Below are positions 1 through 10,260 of a DNA stretch of 64,000 nt, piece after piece. A program made the position numbers and the translations under genes. The stretch covers positions 7,777,112-7,841,111 of the forward strand of contig NC_134842.1 of assembly GCF_965363235.1 (NCBI RefSeq). The letters run 5' to 3'. The notes beneath the pieces are model-generated. The model saw only the letters and a program-made list of their open reading frames with translations. It searched no databases and was not told where the DNA came from. Position 1 is the first letter of the stretch, and each line of letters opens with the position of its first letter. This stretch comes from Mytilus galloprovincialis. Its lineage: Eukaryota > Mollusca > Bivalvia > Mytilida > Mytilidae.

Positions 1-29
1 ATTATAATCCTGGTACCTTTGATAACTAT
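1..29 (+). repeat. R5 dispersed repeat, 3' end fragment
   Basis: The first 29 bases nearly match the end of a longer copy at about 55977-56058; both finish with 'ggtacctttgataacta'. The 5' part lies outside the window. I recognise this as a frequent mussel repeat from memory. Confidence 0.75.
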
Positions 30-289
30 ATCCAAGTGAATTGTCAATACCTAATTCATTTATAAAGCAATTTATGTAATGTGTTTTACATACAAAAAAC
101 GATAAGGGACAACAACATATTTGTCATAGAGGTAGGACAAGTACAAAAAGCCCGTAAATTATCTTTCCATCTTTACCGCAAGTAAGTGTTTCGATACTCC
201 TTTTTGAGCTTTTAAGTTAATTTTCGATATAATTCAAAAGAAAAGATAGGAATTAACTTTTTGGGGAACTTAATGATCAATTTAATGAA

Positions 290-530
290 TAAATTGATTG
301 TTTGAAACCTTGATACATGTGTAGCAAATATATTTGCTGCGACATATTTTATGCCTCTTTTCATATGAGAGTTATATATGCTAGATATACTTACTGGAGG
401 AATGACGAGATGATTGAAGCTGTTGATTTCCTCCTTGACAACACTCATGTAATTTTCGGCAATAATTTGTAACGAAAGGTTGTATGAATTCATACGGGCA
501 CCAAAAAGCGCCCCACTTGTATTGTACTGT
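290..530. repeat. 5' part of duplicated unit A
   Basis: This stretch is repeated in the same orientation at 9815-9965 and 10186-10260. Shared landmarks are 'atgacgagatgattgaa' here against 'atgacaagatgattgaa' there, and a following 'caccaaaaagcgccccact'. The minus strand is open at 212-493 and the same minus-strand frame stays similar in the other copy, with a shared core SFNHLVIP, so an old coding segment is possible. I do not recognise the protein. I infer that this is the left edge of the tandem unit that carries the receptor. Confidence 0.6.
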
Positions 531-1540
531 TAAATAGATTTGAACAAATGAATCAAGTTTGAAGATCTGTGTTATTCTCTTGTTTGCTTTTGATACAATA
601 ATATTTTGACTGAAATGTATGCTGCGAACTTTACAAAAAATGAAAATGAGAAACTTAATAACAAACAATTCAAAAGAGTGACCATGAAAATTGCACTTCA
701 CTTTCAGCGCCATACGCCAAACTGCCAACCATTTGTGATGTGGCATTGATATTGATAATGTGGAAAAGGAGAGTCACCTTGGAATCGGTAATCGTTTGTC
801 AATTCATTTAGACTCATTTTATTTTTGGTGCCAGTTGTTATATGAAAAAGATTTTAATTGGATAAATACTTGATGTTTTTGTTTTTTTTTTTATTTTTTG
901 ATTTTCAGCCTCAATTGAACGCATGCCCCATTGGAAACAACCATATGATTTATGAAAGTAAACAATCTGAAATGTTTCATTTTCTTACTTAATTTGTAAC
1001 TGGTACGAGGCTCTTATTCGAAAGACTGGACGATACTCTCTTCGTATGTAAATGAACGAATGCTTTTAGATTTGCTGGAAGAACGTGTGAATATTAGATC
1101 TAGCTGACCGGAGTATGACTTCCAAACTAGCTGCACTTTACTGTTTGGACAGTAAAAATTAGGACATGTAGTATGATATCCAATGAGACAACTATCTACC
1201 AAAATTCAAATGAAGTGAATGTAAGCAATTATAGTCAACCGTCAGCTTATAATACACAATAGTCCATCTTTTCAAAATAGCTTGTGTCCTGCATCAAAAA
1301 GATTCCTTGCCGCTAGATGTTACAAACACAATTTTTAACCAATTTGTTGAATCTTTTTATGTGGGTAAATACTAAAGCCATATACAGACATTCTAAGAAA
1401 TAATTTCTTTATCGTTGAAGAGGAGACATACTTGAACCAACTGTCAGTCGAAGTCCATAGTAAAACTATAGTTTTCCTATGAGTAAAACGATGCAAAGTC
1501 AAAGCAAAGTCTTAAACATTTCACATAATATCAAACGCGT
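531..1540. other. No recognisable feature
   Basis: AT-rich sequence. The short open frames here (for example minus 1014-1202) show no domain, codon pattern or paralogous conservation. I see no gene. Confidence 0.5.
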
Positions 1541-1602
1541 ACCAGCACGCATACGACACGAACCAGCACGCTTCCGACACGCACCAGCACGCACCCGACT
1601 TA
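1541..1602. repeat. Short copy of the 21-bp minisatellite (unit A)
   Basis: About three diverged units of the form 'cgacacgNaccagcacgc' are present. The same minisatellite is expanded to about 20 units at 17337-17766. Sequence after both arrays is homologous ('ggcagtc..cttt..gcctggtgtgacatt' here), so the two arrays are paralogous positions of the duplicated unit, and this one is contracted or ancestral. Confidence 0.75.
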
Positions 1603-1900
1603 AAGCGTGTGTTAACTCAGTTGTTAGCTATAGTAAATGGCAGTCACTTTTATTTGCCTGGTGTGACATTAAGATTAATCCATTGCAATTAGGTAAACTT
1701 AGTAAATGTTTGAGCTTTTCAGACTTTTATAGACAGTAAAGAAACAAATCTTACTGTTTTTAAAACTATTAAACATAATAGTATGAGGGTTTGTAACTAT
1801 TTTGACTCGAGCACCACTTATTAGCGTAGGGCATGAAACACGATTGCATAGCTTCATTTTCAAACATGTTTTTGTTTTTTAGACGGAGCCTTTTTCCATT
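1603..1900. repeat. Duplicated unit A, segment paired with 17767-18060
   Basis: Shares long stretches with the B copy, including 'agcttttcagac', 'taaagaaacaaatct', 'actattttgactcgag' and 'ttcattttcaaacat'. It is non-coding in both copies. Confidence 0.75.
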
Positions 1901-2029
1901 CTCGGTCTGATGCGTTGTTTGCAACTGTAAATACAACACCGCAGATTAACTTGTGCAATGCATGTATATATACGTACTTGTCCTAAAAAACTTTACGTGA
2001 AACATATGTTTCTCCAGAACAATTAACAT

Positions 2030-2050
2030 GTATATATATATATATATATA
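2030..2050. repeat. (TA)n microsatellite
   Basis: A short run of alternating TA just ahead of the SINE copy. Confidence 0.85.
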
Positions 2051-2051
2051 C

Positions 2052-2408
2052 ATCAGACGTACTTATAAATATAATTATTTTCTGTGACTGTATCTTACAT
2101 TAATTTGTAGGATCCTTTACAGTGGATAAATGAGCTGATCTGTAACAATAACATCTCCATGCCTTATATATCATGTACTGTAGTACGCCGCTAGATTAAA
2201 ACTGACGAGGAAAGGTAACACACGGCCACTGAAAGCTTTATTATTGAAGAGCCCAGGTGGTCGTGTGGTCTAGCGGGACGGCTGCAGTGCAGGCGATTTG
2301 GTGTCACGATGTCACAGTAGCATGGGTTCGAATCCCGTCGAGGGAAGAACAAAAATTTGCGAAAGCAAATTTACAGATCTAACATTGTTGGGTTGATGTT
2401 TAGACAAG
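2052..2408 (+). mobile_element. tRNA-derived SINE, full-length-looking copy
   Basis: Contains a tRNA-like region at about 2250-2340 with an A-box-like 'tggtctagcggg' (about 2266-2277) and a perfect B box 'ggttcgaatcc' (2325-2335), the internal RNA polymerase III promoter layout. About 200 bp of non-tRNA sequence precedes it and a body ending near 'gttgggttgatgtttagac' follows. The whole block recurs inverted at 28605-28958, and its tail alone at 29038-29108 and 2453-2557, so it is a dispersed element and not a tRNA gene. The copy ends in a TA microsatellite. Confidence 0.8.
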
Positions 2409-2409
2409 T

Positions 2410-2411
<2 letters not shown>

Positions 2412-2452
<41 letters not shown>
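2412..2452. repeat. (TA)n microsatellite after the SINE tail
   Basis: About 40 bp of uninterrupted TA follow the SINE 3' end. Spurious open frames on both strands run through it. Confidence 0.95.
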
Positions 2453-2455
<3 letters not shown>

Positions 2456-2553
2456 GTAGAAGTTAGAAATAAAAAGTACAGGTTCCAGCCCCATCTCGGG
2501 GAGGAAGTTACGAATCAGATCTACTGTAACATCGTTAGGTTGATGTTCTAGGC

Positions 2554-2557
<4 letters not shown>
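2453..2557 (+). mobile_element. Diverged second SINE tail
   Basis: The order 'aggttccagcccc', 'cagatctactgtaacat' and 'gttaggttgatgtt' mirrors the B-box-to-3'-end part of the SINE at 2325-2408, with many substitutions. It is followed by another TA run, as the first copy is. It looks like an older tandem copy or a slippage duplicate. Confidence 0.55.

Positions 2558-2601
<44 letters not shown>
2558..2601. repeat. (TA)n microsatellite
   Basis: About 44 bp of pure TA directly after the second SINE-like tail. Confidence 0.95.
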
Positions 2602-2604
<3 letters not shown>

Positions 2605-2609
2605 GATAG

Positions 2610-3390
2610 AAATCACCGTTTTGATACATAGAGTGAAAATCAAAACTGAAGTGAGAGCAGCAAATCAAATACATTCTTGTAACATTTATTGTATAAATTT
2701 ATATCGTGTTTTTGCGTCGCCTCAATCTTTTTTTATAAGAATGTAGAGATAGAAAAATATTTTTATCAGATGTAGAAAATCTGGTAAGAAGAAACCTTTG
2801 TTATAACAATGTTACGCATTTAGCTATGTTTCACTTTTAAATTATTATTCATACAGATTTTCATATATGAAAATTCAAATTATTCTGTATTACACATTAT
2901 CAAGCAGTTTAGTTAAAAAGAAATTAGATATCCAGCAACACAATTTCGTTACTGGATTTAAAAAGTATTAAGATGTTCTGGTGAAAGAATTATACTATCA
3001 TGATCAATACATAAATATATCAATAACAGAAGTTAACAGAAGATAAAAAAAAAATAAACTTATGAACAATGCGCAATATTTCCATATAGATGAAAATTTT
3101 GATATACAATTCAAGAGTAAAAGAGTATCAACTGTGAACTGTCGATATATTTGTTTCTATATCATCTATTAAAAAAATTAAAAGCTCAAACGTTAATCCT
3201 AATTAAAGAAAAGTTTGTCGAGAAAATAATCTTTTGATATTTATGTTAAAAATTCAATTTTTGGTCTAGCAATTGAAAAAGGATTATGAGACCTTAAGCA
3301 GTTCTTATTGTAAAAAAATTTCAACCATTTGAAATGCAAACTTGTCAAATAAATGGTATAAAGATGATTTTGCTATTTGATTAGGGACTT
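2610..3390. repeat. Duplicated unit A, segment paired with 18190-18570 and 20096-20430
   Basis: Landmarks shared with copy B include 'gatagaaatc', 'catatcgtgttttt/atatcgtgttttt', 'gcaacacaatt' and 'ttcttattgtaa'. At 3061-3260 there is a decayed open frame matching the ORF at 20147-20344 (shared IDEN.DIQF and a SSIKxIKSSNVNP-like stretch). Here it is broken by frameshifts and stops. Copy B carries about 1.5 kb of extra elements inside this alignment. Confidence 0.75.
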
Positions 3391-4602
3391 TTTGTTCTTT
3401 ATTTTTGTGTTTTTACTTTTTCTTCGTTTTGATGGGTTTCGAACACTTGTATTGGCTATTTCATTTTATAACTTTCTTTTTTTAGGTTGCCGAATAAATA
3501 AGTATACAAACAACTTTGAAACTTTCTATAACAGATTAACATTTTTGAGTATGATATACCATTTATAATGTAGTAGAAAATGGATCAGAAGTAGTGAATG
3601 GATTCATGAAGGATAAACAACGAGTAACGTTAGTACGAAACTACTTCTACTTATAAATCTTTTCGTGTAAAACATTAAGAGTCCTATTATACATATAACT
3701 TTCGACAAATATTTATTCATGCATGTTCGCAAAATGGGACACCATATATCGTTCACGTTAATATACATGTAGAGGCGTTAGTCGGTGAGATAATTCTAAT
3801 TAAATAAGTTATATACATTTCATCAATTTGTTTAGCCTACTGTTCGTAAAGTATATACAGTTAAAGTAATTAAACATCTTTTATAATACTTTTTCTATAA
3901 TTCCGCCAATATGTTCTTAACAACGATTTCAAGAGGCATACAGTAGCTTCTTCCCATCGCATAAAATTTGTCGAAAATGAGCATTTCCTATAGAATGAAA
4001 TTATTGCACAAGAGAAACAAATTTACAAAATAATACTGAAAACGAGTTTTATATAATAAAAATAAAATATCGGAATTCTACCTGTTAACAATATTGTAAA
4101 ACATTGCATATTACTAGACAAAAAATAGTGATTGGTTCATCTGATATAATAAGGGCTAAAAAAGTATCTGAGCTTTATTTTGCTTATGTTACATCCTCGT
4201 GTAAATATCGTCATCATTTACTACAACGATAGATAATTTCTGTTGTAAAACTGCACCTTTATGTCAAACAGTATTCATTTTAAGTAGCACATCTCCGTTT
4301 TTCCTTGTGGCTATTTTCAGGTTGTCGAAACTGATTGTTGACGTAAGTCTGCTTTTGGAACAATATGGTGAATTAGATTAACAACGTCGCGAAAACAACA
4401 CGATAAATTGTACTGACCTGCCCCTGCTTATGTATAGGAGAGAAACATATGCATTATGTGCGGAATTGCAATAACTACAAATATACATTTGAACAAGTTA
4501 ATTTAGTCGTAGACAATTCAATCAATGTCTGCAGAATTCCTGACTTTAAATACGTTTAGTTCAAGAATTGACTTTTGAATTTTTCAATTTATATCGTTTC
4601 AG

Positions 4603-4614
4603 TCAAAGTACCTG
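4603..4614 (+). other. Possible 12-bp microexon
   Basis: Twelve bases (TCAAAGTACCTG) are bounded by a pyrimidine-rich acceptor ending 'gtttcag' and a consensus donor 'gtaagta'. Read in phase 1 it would add Lys-Val-Pro and supply the first base of an Asp codon to the exon at 5085. This fits the frame of that exon, but it is only splice-site pattern matching. Confidence 0.25.
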
Positions 4615-4853
4615 GTAAGTACACGTCTCATTTTTTTCTTTCTAAAACCTCTTAAACTTCCATGGAGTAATGGAGTAGGACAAAAGTTAAACAGATATCG
4701 GATCATGATAAGATCAGACAATGTATGGGTAATATCAGTTTGTTTATAGTTTGCCTAAAGAGAAAACAATATGCGATGTGTCGCCTTGATTCTAAGTACG
4801 GAAATGTCGTTTATGATTAAAAATAATACATAATTAATTCGTTTGATTTTGCA

Positions 4854-4856
<3 letters not shown>

Positions 4857-4901
<45 letters not shown>
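4857..4901. repeat. (TA)n microsatellite
   Basis: About 44 bp of TA followed by 'gtattattatcattattatt'. Confidence 0.95.
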
Positions 4902-4904
<3 letters not shown>

Positions 4905-5084
4905 TATTATCATTATTATTATATGATAACAAATTCACATTTAATTTTGCAATTCAATATGTATAATAATGCAAGTCAGTTATTTATAGAGGACACAAAG
5001 AACAGATTCAACAAATTCATTTTGCATTTCATATTTCTGTGAATTCTTTTAGAATGTGATTTATTTATTTTTGTATATTTTAAG

Positions 5085-5194
5085 ATGTGAAGTGTAATAT
5101 ATCAGCGATATGTCCAGTAACACGACCAGGACAGATTCAGTGCAAGGCATGTGATTATGAAGGCAATGGACTTTGTCATGTTTGTTGTTCTTAA
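5085..5194 (+). CDS. Candidate 3'-terminal exon of a cysteine-rich peptide gene
   Basis: After a pyrimidine-rich stretch and an AG at 5083-5084, a phase-1 frame runs 35 codons to TAA at 5192-5194. It contains seven cysteines spaced C-X5-C-X9-C-X2-C-X7-C-X2-CC, ending CHVCCS. An AATAAA signal follows 13 bases after the stop. The dense cysteines and short length resemble the mature part of small secreted disulfide-rich peptides, which are abundant in mussels. I cannot match it to myticins, mytilins, defensins or any named toxin family. Upstream exons, including a signal peptide, are not identified apart from the doubtful microexon at 4603. It lies in the block unique to unit A. Confidence 0.4.
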
Positions 5195-5207
5195 TTATTT
5201 TAATTTG

Positions 5208-5213
5208 AATAAA
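5208..5213 (+). terminator. AATAAA polyadenylation signal
   Basis: A perfect hexamer 13 bases downstream of the stop codon of the cysteine-rich exon. Its position supports that exon being terminal, though the hexamer is common in AT-rich DNA. Confidence 0.35.
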
Positions 5214-5528
5214 ACGAACATTACCATAGCGTAGATATTAAAGTCGTTACATAAGTATAGACAGAGTAATTATTTTTAGAGTGCGTTATAGAGCTATTTG
5301 TGTGAGCAGTATAAAGCAAATTAAGTTCTTAGTTTTAGCAAGTATTTGTAACACGGGGAGCGATGTTAGAAATGACATAGAAACTTACTAATTACTCATA
5401 GTGAGGGGTCATCATAAATGAACAGAGAACTTTTTTATCAATCACGAAGTTTTCACGTAAACATGCTTACTCTAATGCATGTTGGACTACGCCATTATTT
5501 GTTTCATGCACTAATAAGTATAGATTAT

Positions 5529-5675
5529 CGGGTTTTCTACACATTGATATAGTAAAGTATCAGCCGCGAGCCACAATGTGAATCTTTTTGACGATTGAGC
5601 GCAGCGAACGAGCTAAAGAGCTTCACATTGTGTCGAGGCGCTGATATTTTACGATATTTATACGAAGAAAACCCG
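5529..5675. repeat. Long imperfect palindrome (hairpin element)
   Basis: The two arms of about 60 bp are inverted copies: 'cgggttttctacacattgat' on the left against the complement of 'tacgaagaaaacccg' on the right, with 'ccacaatgtgaa' and 'ttcacattgtg' closer in. The short GC-richer centre holds 'gagcgcagcgaacgag'. It resembles a fold-back MITE. There is no coding capacity. Confidence 0.85.
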
Positions 5676-6532
5676 ATTTTCTGTTTATCGTTTTATTAAT
5701 AGTCTTGTCACCCTCCTTAAGACAGTTTTACACTTGACGAAGTCAAGCTTGATAACTTCTCTGCACACTTTGTGACCTCGCTGATTACTTTTCCTCAGAC
5801 ATTGTGAGGTCCCTGAAAATACCTGCTCTCGCCTCAAAGTTGTAAACGAAAATTACGGAGCGACAGAGCAGGGTTATATATGCATAGGGAAGGACGATAT
5901 GTCTTTGTATTTCATGTCAATAAAAAATATATACTTCAATGAATTCACTAATGAATGATTGATATCAAGTGTCTTTTGATCAACTCACGACCTGCATAAT
6001 TACCTGATCTTCGATACTAAGATACCAGAATATTCTGCTGACATGTGCATTGATCAATGTTGTATTACTCCAGACTTGGCTCTCTTAATTTGAACTATTG
6101 GTGATGCACGCATCAGAGGAGACGTTTTATTTCGATACATAAAAAAGAGGGGTAAATGTTGTACATGTGGTTTAAAGAATATTTGAACACTCTCCAACAG
6201 ACACCTAATGACGTTAGCTGGTTCCCTTTTCACTTTTTTAAAGGGCGAAAAAAACACGAGAGGCATTATTTCAAATCTAAAAAGCTACTATTCTTATTCA
6301 GGACATGTATTAGTACAATGAACAGATAACTGAATCTTGAATAATACATACAAAATGACGAATCGGAGTTCTTTATTTTAGATTGTACATTAAAATCTAC
6401 AATATCGCAATAAAAACTGCTACTTCATAAAATTGAAATTTCAAGGACGAACGTTTTTGCAATAGTAAGCTATCGGCATAACAGTTATTCACCGGATGAG
6501 CTCAACACATACGATGACATTCAAATATATAA

Positions 6533-6965
6533 AAAGAAGATGTGGTATGATTGTTAATGAGACAACTTTTCAAAAGAGATCAAATGGCACTGAAATTAAC
6601 AACTGTAAGTCACCGTACGGCCTACAGCAATGAGCAAAGCCCCTACCGCATAGTCAGCTGTGAAAGGCTCCGTATTGACAAATGTTAAACAACTCAAATG
6701 AAAAACACTAACGGCCTAATTTATGTACAAAAAACTATGAACGAAAAACAAATATGTAACACATCAACAAACGACAACCACTGAATTACAGGCTCATAAC
6801 TTGGAACAGGCACATACATGCAGAATGTGGCGGGGTTAAACATGTTAGCGGGATCCCAACCCTAACCTGGGACAGTGGTGTAACAGTAAAACATAAGTAC
6901 GAACTATAGAAATAAGATTAAAAAAAGGCTTAACTCATCAGTTATATACAAATAGAAATACATCT
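6533..6965 (+). repeat. R1-type dispersed repeat, extended copy
   Basis: Starts 'agaagatgtggtatgatt' and includes 'aatgagacaac', 'gcggggttaaacatgttag' and 'gtggtgtaacagtaaaaca'. An inverted relative is at 43908-44312. It interrupts the A/B homology, whose right side resumes at about 7020, so it inserted after the duplication. Confidence 0.8.
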
Positions 6966-7019
6966 AACAAAAACATATGAAAAACACAGAGTTGAAGTCT
7001 TTATATTTTTCTTTATACG

Positions 7020-7530
7020 ATTTAATATAGTACGATTATTCTTTGATTTATTTTGGTATTGATTAAACATAGCTAAAGATTTGCAGTAATTTATATGCAG
7101 TTCTTTACACTGTTGATCAAACTAGGCTTATCAATATAGCTATTTAGCTTGTTACGATTTCATTAATGTGGGATTATGTTATATCATAGATGGGTTTATA
7201 CATCTATACGTCTATGGTTGAATATTTAAAACTATCAAGTTGATAAGTTCGGGTATAATAGGTAGACAAAGGAGATATTGTACCACATGGAACTTCTTAT
7301 GTATTTTAGACAATTATTTTGCTTGGAATAACCTTCAAATTTACGAAATGGTTTAGAACACAAGAAAAAAGTTACAAAAAAGTCATTCATTTGCGCGGGA
7401 TGCGTATGGCATCTTTGATGAGATTTAGAAATTAGCATTTTTATAAATCTGTGACAGTGCAAATAGTTAGAATGTTTATAAAACAAATAAGAAGATTTCG
7501 GTTATTTTGAGATCAAAATGTAGATTCCTT
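7020..7530. repeat. Duplicated unit A, sequence just upstream of the receptor
   Basis: Pairs with 20470-20925. Shared stretches include 'atttatatgcagttctt', 'cttcttatgtattttaga', 'aattattttgctt' and 'atctttgatgagattta'. In copy B the homology stops at about 20925, where the 5.9-kb foreign block separates it from its receptor half at 26785. Confidence 0.8.
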
Positions 7531-7636
7531 ATAAAATACAAGATATCAACTATTTTCATGTAAGTGTGTACTTAGTACCATACATACTCTATCAAGTGAA
7601 TTCGTTTTGAGAATATAAGTCATCAGAAAAAAAAAT

Positions 7637-8729
7637 GAACTCTTTCTCGTTTTATATTTCATACTGGGATTGGTAGGCAATTTGATAGTGTTGATTTCTG
7701 TATAAATTGAGACTGAAACAAACTGAAGGCAGGTTCTTTTTACCAATATTATCATTTGTTGATATGTTTGCCTGCATTTTGAAAGCACCATTAAATCTGT
7801 GCATAAATTTACTGCGTGTTAAATTTACATATATAATTTCTTGTCAGATTATGATGTTTTTATTCAACATGTTTGGGTTTTCGTCAATATTGCTTCTGGC
7901 AGTCATAACCCTGCAGCGTTATTTGAAAGTATGTCGACCATTTGGACCTCAACTTGCTCTGAAGACGAGACGTATATCACTGCTTTTAATATTTGCTTTG
8001 TCAGTCATCGTGTCTGCTCCGTTTATTATCATAAGGGAACAATTACGCATTCCAAACATTGAATTAAATGTGACAGGATATATGTGTGGTATCAACCTAA
8101 TGAGAATTGATCAGAACGCCTATCGAACATTTATATTCTATCGATCTTTTATTATTGTTGGTGTTATGCTGGAGCTAATCATTGTAAATTTGTTGATTGG
8201 AAGACAATTGATAATTGCAAGTAAAATGTTTACTGTAGTGATTAATGTTTTGAGGATGAGAACCACAAACGAACAAATGTCGGCATCAAGAAACAGCTTG
8301 GACACAAGTTTTACCAACATCCATTCTGTGAGTATGTCATTAGCTGAAACTGACCTGGAACAAACGTCCAATGGAACTAACAATGAAAATAGGTCTACTA
8401 ATTGTGATGTCACTGAACGGCGGACGTATACGTCAATAACTGAAGAACGTATTTCTGCTGCTAAACGGTTTTCATTGATGATTATAGTTATAAACGTAGT
8501 ATTCATTCTTTGTTATATTCCTCAGTCAGCTTTACTCTTATCGCTTTTTTTTAATCGCAATTTCTGGATCAAAAGAACGGAAGATGAGCTGATTATTATC
8601 GCGTTTATTGAACAAATGATGATTATCAATAACATTGTCAACCCGTTTGTGTATGGGATGTTTGACAGAAACTTTAGAGCTGAGGCGAAAACTCTGATGT
8701 GCACATGTTGTAAATATAAAACTAAGTGA
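7637..8729 (+). pseudogene. Class A (rhodopsin-like) GPCR, unit A copy, TM1 out of frame
   Basis: A 340-codon frame (7707-8729) encodes TM2 to TM7 of a seven-transmembrane receptor. Visible class A marks are the TM2 Asp in LSFVD (residue 19), Cys46 before TM3 and Cys127 in extracellular loop 2 for the usual disulfide, QRY in place of DRY at 70-72, CYIP in place of CWxP in TM6 (269-272), NPFVY in TM7 (312-316) and a CTCC cluster near the C-terminus (332-335) that could be palmitoylated. Intracellular loop 3 is long and Ser/Thr/Asn-rich. TM1, with the classic GN motif (LGLVGNLIVLI), lies just upstream at about 7640-7702 in a frame offset by one base and ends in a stop at 7703. The N-terminal extracellular region kept by copy C is deleted here. 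Ligand is unknown; a peptide-type receptor is a guess. Either the copy is recently dead or the extra base is a sequencing error. Confidence 0.85.
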
Positions 8730-9610
8730 ATTTTCAGCATTGTTTTAATGCAGTGACATGACCTTTCACCTTTCATTGAAAACATTAAGCTTCATAATGT
8801 AATTAGAAAGTTAGGAAACTCTATTAGAACTCTGTTTTTATGAACTCGGCTACTTCTCTTTCAGATTTTCCCACATAGAGAAATTTCAGTGTGTGATCCG
8901 GATTCGTTAAATTTCAATTGATTATGACTATTGAACAGCGGTAAAACACTATTGCCTTTTTTTACGGACGCCATAAGTAATTTATTTATTATATAGTATT
9001 TATTTAACACATCACAATGGAAATCACTATACCCTCTGTTTTTCCCTCAAATGTAACATACTAAACAACTACTTATTAATAACCGTTTGCAATAAGGACA
9101 AGAAAATCACCCGCCGTCTAAAATAGGTAGAAACAGTGATGTCTGGTCGTTCGCTCTTTTGTCGTATTGTGAAAATTAGTGTAGAAAGGAAAACATATTA
9201 CAAAAAAATCTTTTGATTCTTATTTGAATAAATGTGTAAATGTATAAATGTTGTAGTTATTCGATTATCAAATTATGAAAATGATTTAGAAATAAACAAA
9301 ATAAACGAAAAGGGTTCATACTACGCTTGATAACTTTTAAACGATTTGTGTTTTACCGGTCAACCAACTAGCCAATATTGTGGTTGTATGATGTAAATAC
9401 TACACGAAAATTCCTATGAATAGAATGTTAACTTCTTTCACATGCAGGTCAGTGAGCTCCACAGAGTGTCAAATAGTAAATAGTCATCTCATAACCACAT
9501 TACAGCTTTAAAAGGCATCTTCTGACCATTTCAAGGTTCATACTATGGCAACTTCACTAAACATGAAAAAAGAAAACTATTGGTTCACCTCGGCCTAAAG
9601 TGTCCTAACA
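8730..9610. repeat. 3' flank of unit A receptor, conserved in units C and D
   Basis: Non-coding DNA paired with 27314-28375 (copy C), and over its first 360 bp with 11220-11680 (copy D). Markers are 'gaattttcagcattg', 'catttcattgaaaacatta' style sequence, 'gaacagcggta' and 'gtgagctccaca'. It may include the 3' UTR. Confidence 0.75.
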
Positions 9611-9814
9611 CAATTTACTTTGTAATTTTAACAAATACATGCATAACTAGTTCGTTGAATGAAAATAATGGTAGTAATTTTTTATGGAAAATTTAAGACA
9701 AATTTTGTGCTTTTGGTGGTCCTTTTGATTTTACTGGCAGTTTTGTCTCTTCAATTCTTTACCCCTTTCTTTGAAACATTCTTATCAAACAAAAGTTATC
9801 TTATTTGAATAAAT

Positions 9815-9965
9815 AGTTGTTTGAAAAATGAATTTGCCGCGACTTATGTTAAGCCTTCTTTTGAGATGAGAGTTGAATATGCTAGGTATACTACCTATAG
9901 GTATGACAAGATGATTGAAACTGTTAATTTTCTCTTTGACTACATTCGTGTAATATTTGTCAATA
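9815..9965. repeat. Unit D, left end (paired with 300-470)
   Basis: Same orientation and order as 290-470: 'gagatgagagttgaatatgc' here against 'atatgagagttatatatgc' there, then the 'acaagatgattgaaactgtt' stretch. An R2 repeat interrupts the homology at 9966-10185, and it resumes at 10186-10260 with 'gtaccaaaatacgcccctt'. This marks the start of a second tandem unit. Confidence 0.65.
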
Positions 9966-10185
9966 AAATGTATAAAAAAGTAAAATCACAAAAATACTGA
10001 ACTCCGAGGAAAATTCAATTGGAAAGTCCCTAATCACATGACAAAACACATTAAACGAATGGACAACAACTGTCATATTCCTGACTTGGTACAGGCATTT
10101 ACAAATGTAGACTATGGTGGATTGAACCTGGTATTATAGCGCTAAACCTCTCACTTGAACGACATTCAAGTATCAAAAGGTCGTT
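9966..10185 (+). repeat. R2 dispersed repeat
   Basis: Carries the family core 'aaaatactgaactccgagg', 'ggaaagtccctaatca' and 'attcctgacttggtacagg'. Other copies are at 36713-36895, 49675-49870 and 60869-60984 (+), and 28405-28560 and 41250-41435 (inverted). Confidence 0.85.
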
Positions 10186-10260
10186 GAATTCTCACAAGTA
10201 CCAAAATACGCCCCTTTAAAAACAGACTTAACTTGTATTGTTAAAGAGTCCCAGGTGTTG

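Larger units (their letters stand above)
3391..6497. other. 3.1-kb block present in unit A but absent from unit B
   Basis: In copy B, 'gattagggataagcgtaaaacatacgat' style sequence is continuous near 20410-20440. In copy A the equivalent left side ends near 3390 and the right side resumes near 6500 ('acacatacgatgacattcaaa'). The block between therefore either inserted in A or was deleted from B. It contains a candidate terminal exon (5085-5194), a TA microsatellite and a long hairpin element. Confidence 0.6.

Noticed and set aside
2250..2345. tRNA gene with good A and B boxes
   Set aside because: The same sequence recurs inverted at 28605-28958 with long shared flanks. It is a SINE, and no clean cloverleaf with acceptor stem was seen.
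2312..2674. 120-codon minus ORF
   Set aside because: It is mostly Tyr-Ile from (TA)n microsatellites.
4320..4341. 22-bp exon between 'ctattttcag' and 'gtaagt'
   Set aside because: In the phase needed to join the later exons it contains a stop codon.
7546..7791. Minus ORF across the receptor TM1 region
   Set aside because: It is antisense to TM1 and TM2 of the receptor, without motifs of its own.
8138..8785. Minus-strand ORFs opposite the receptor
   Set aside because: These are shadows of the GPCR coding strand, which has clear family motifs.
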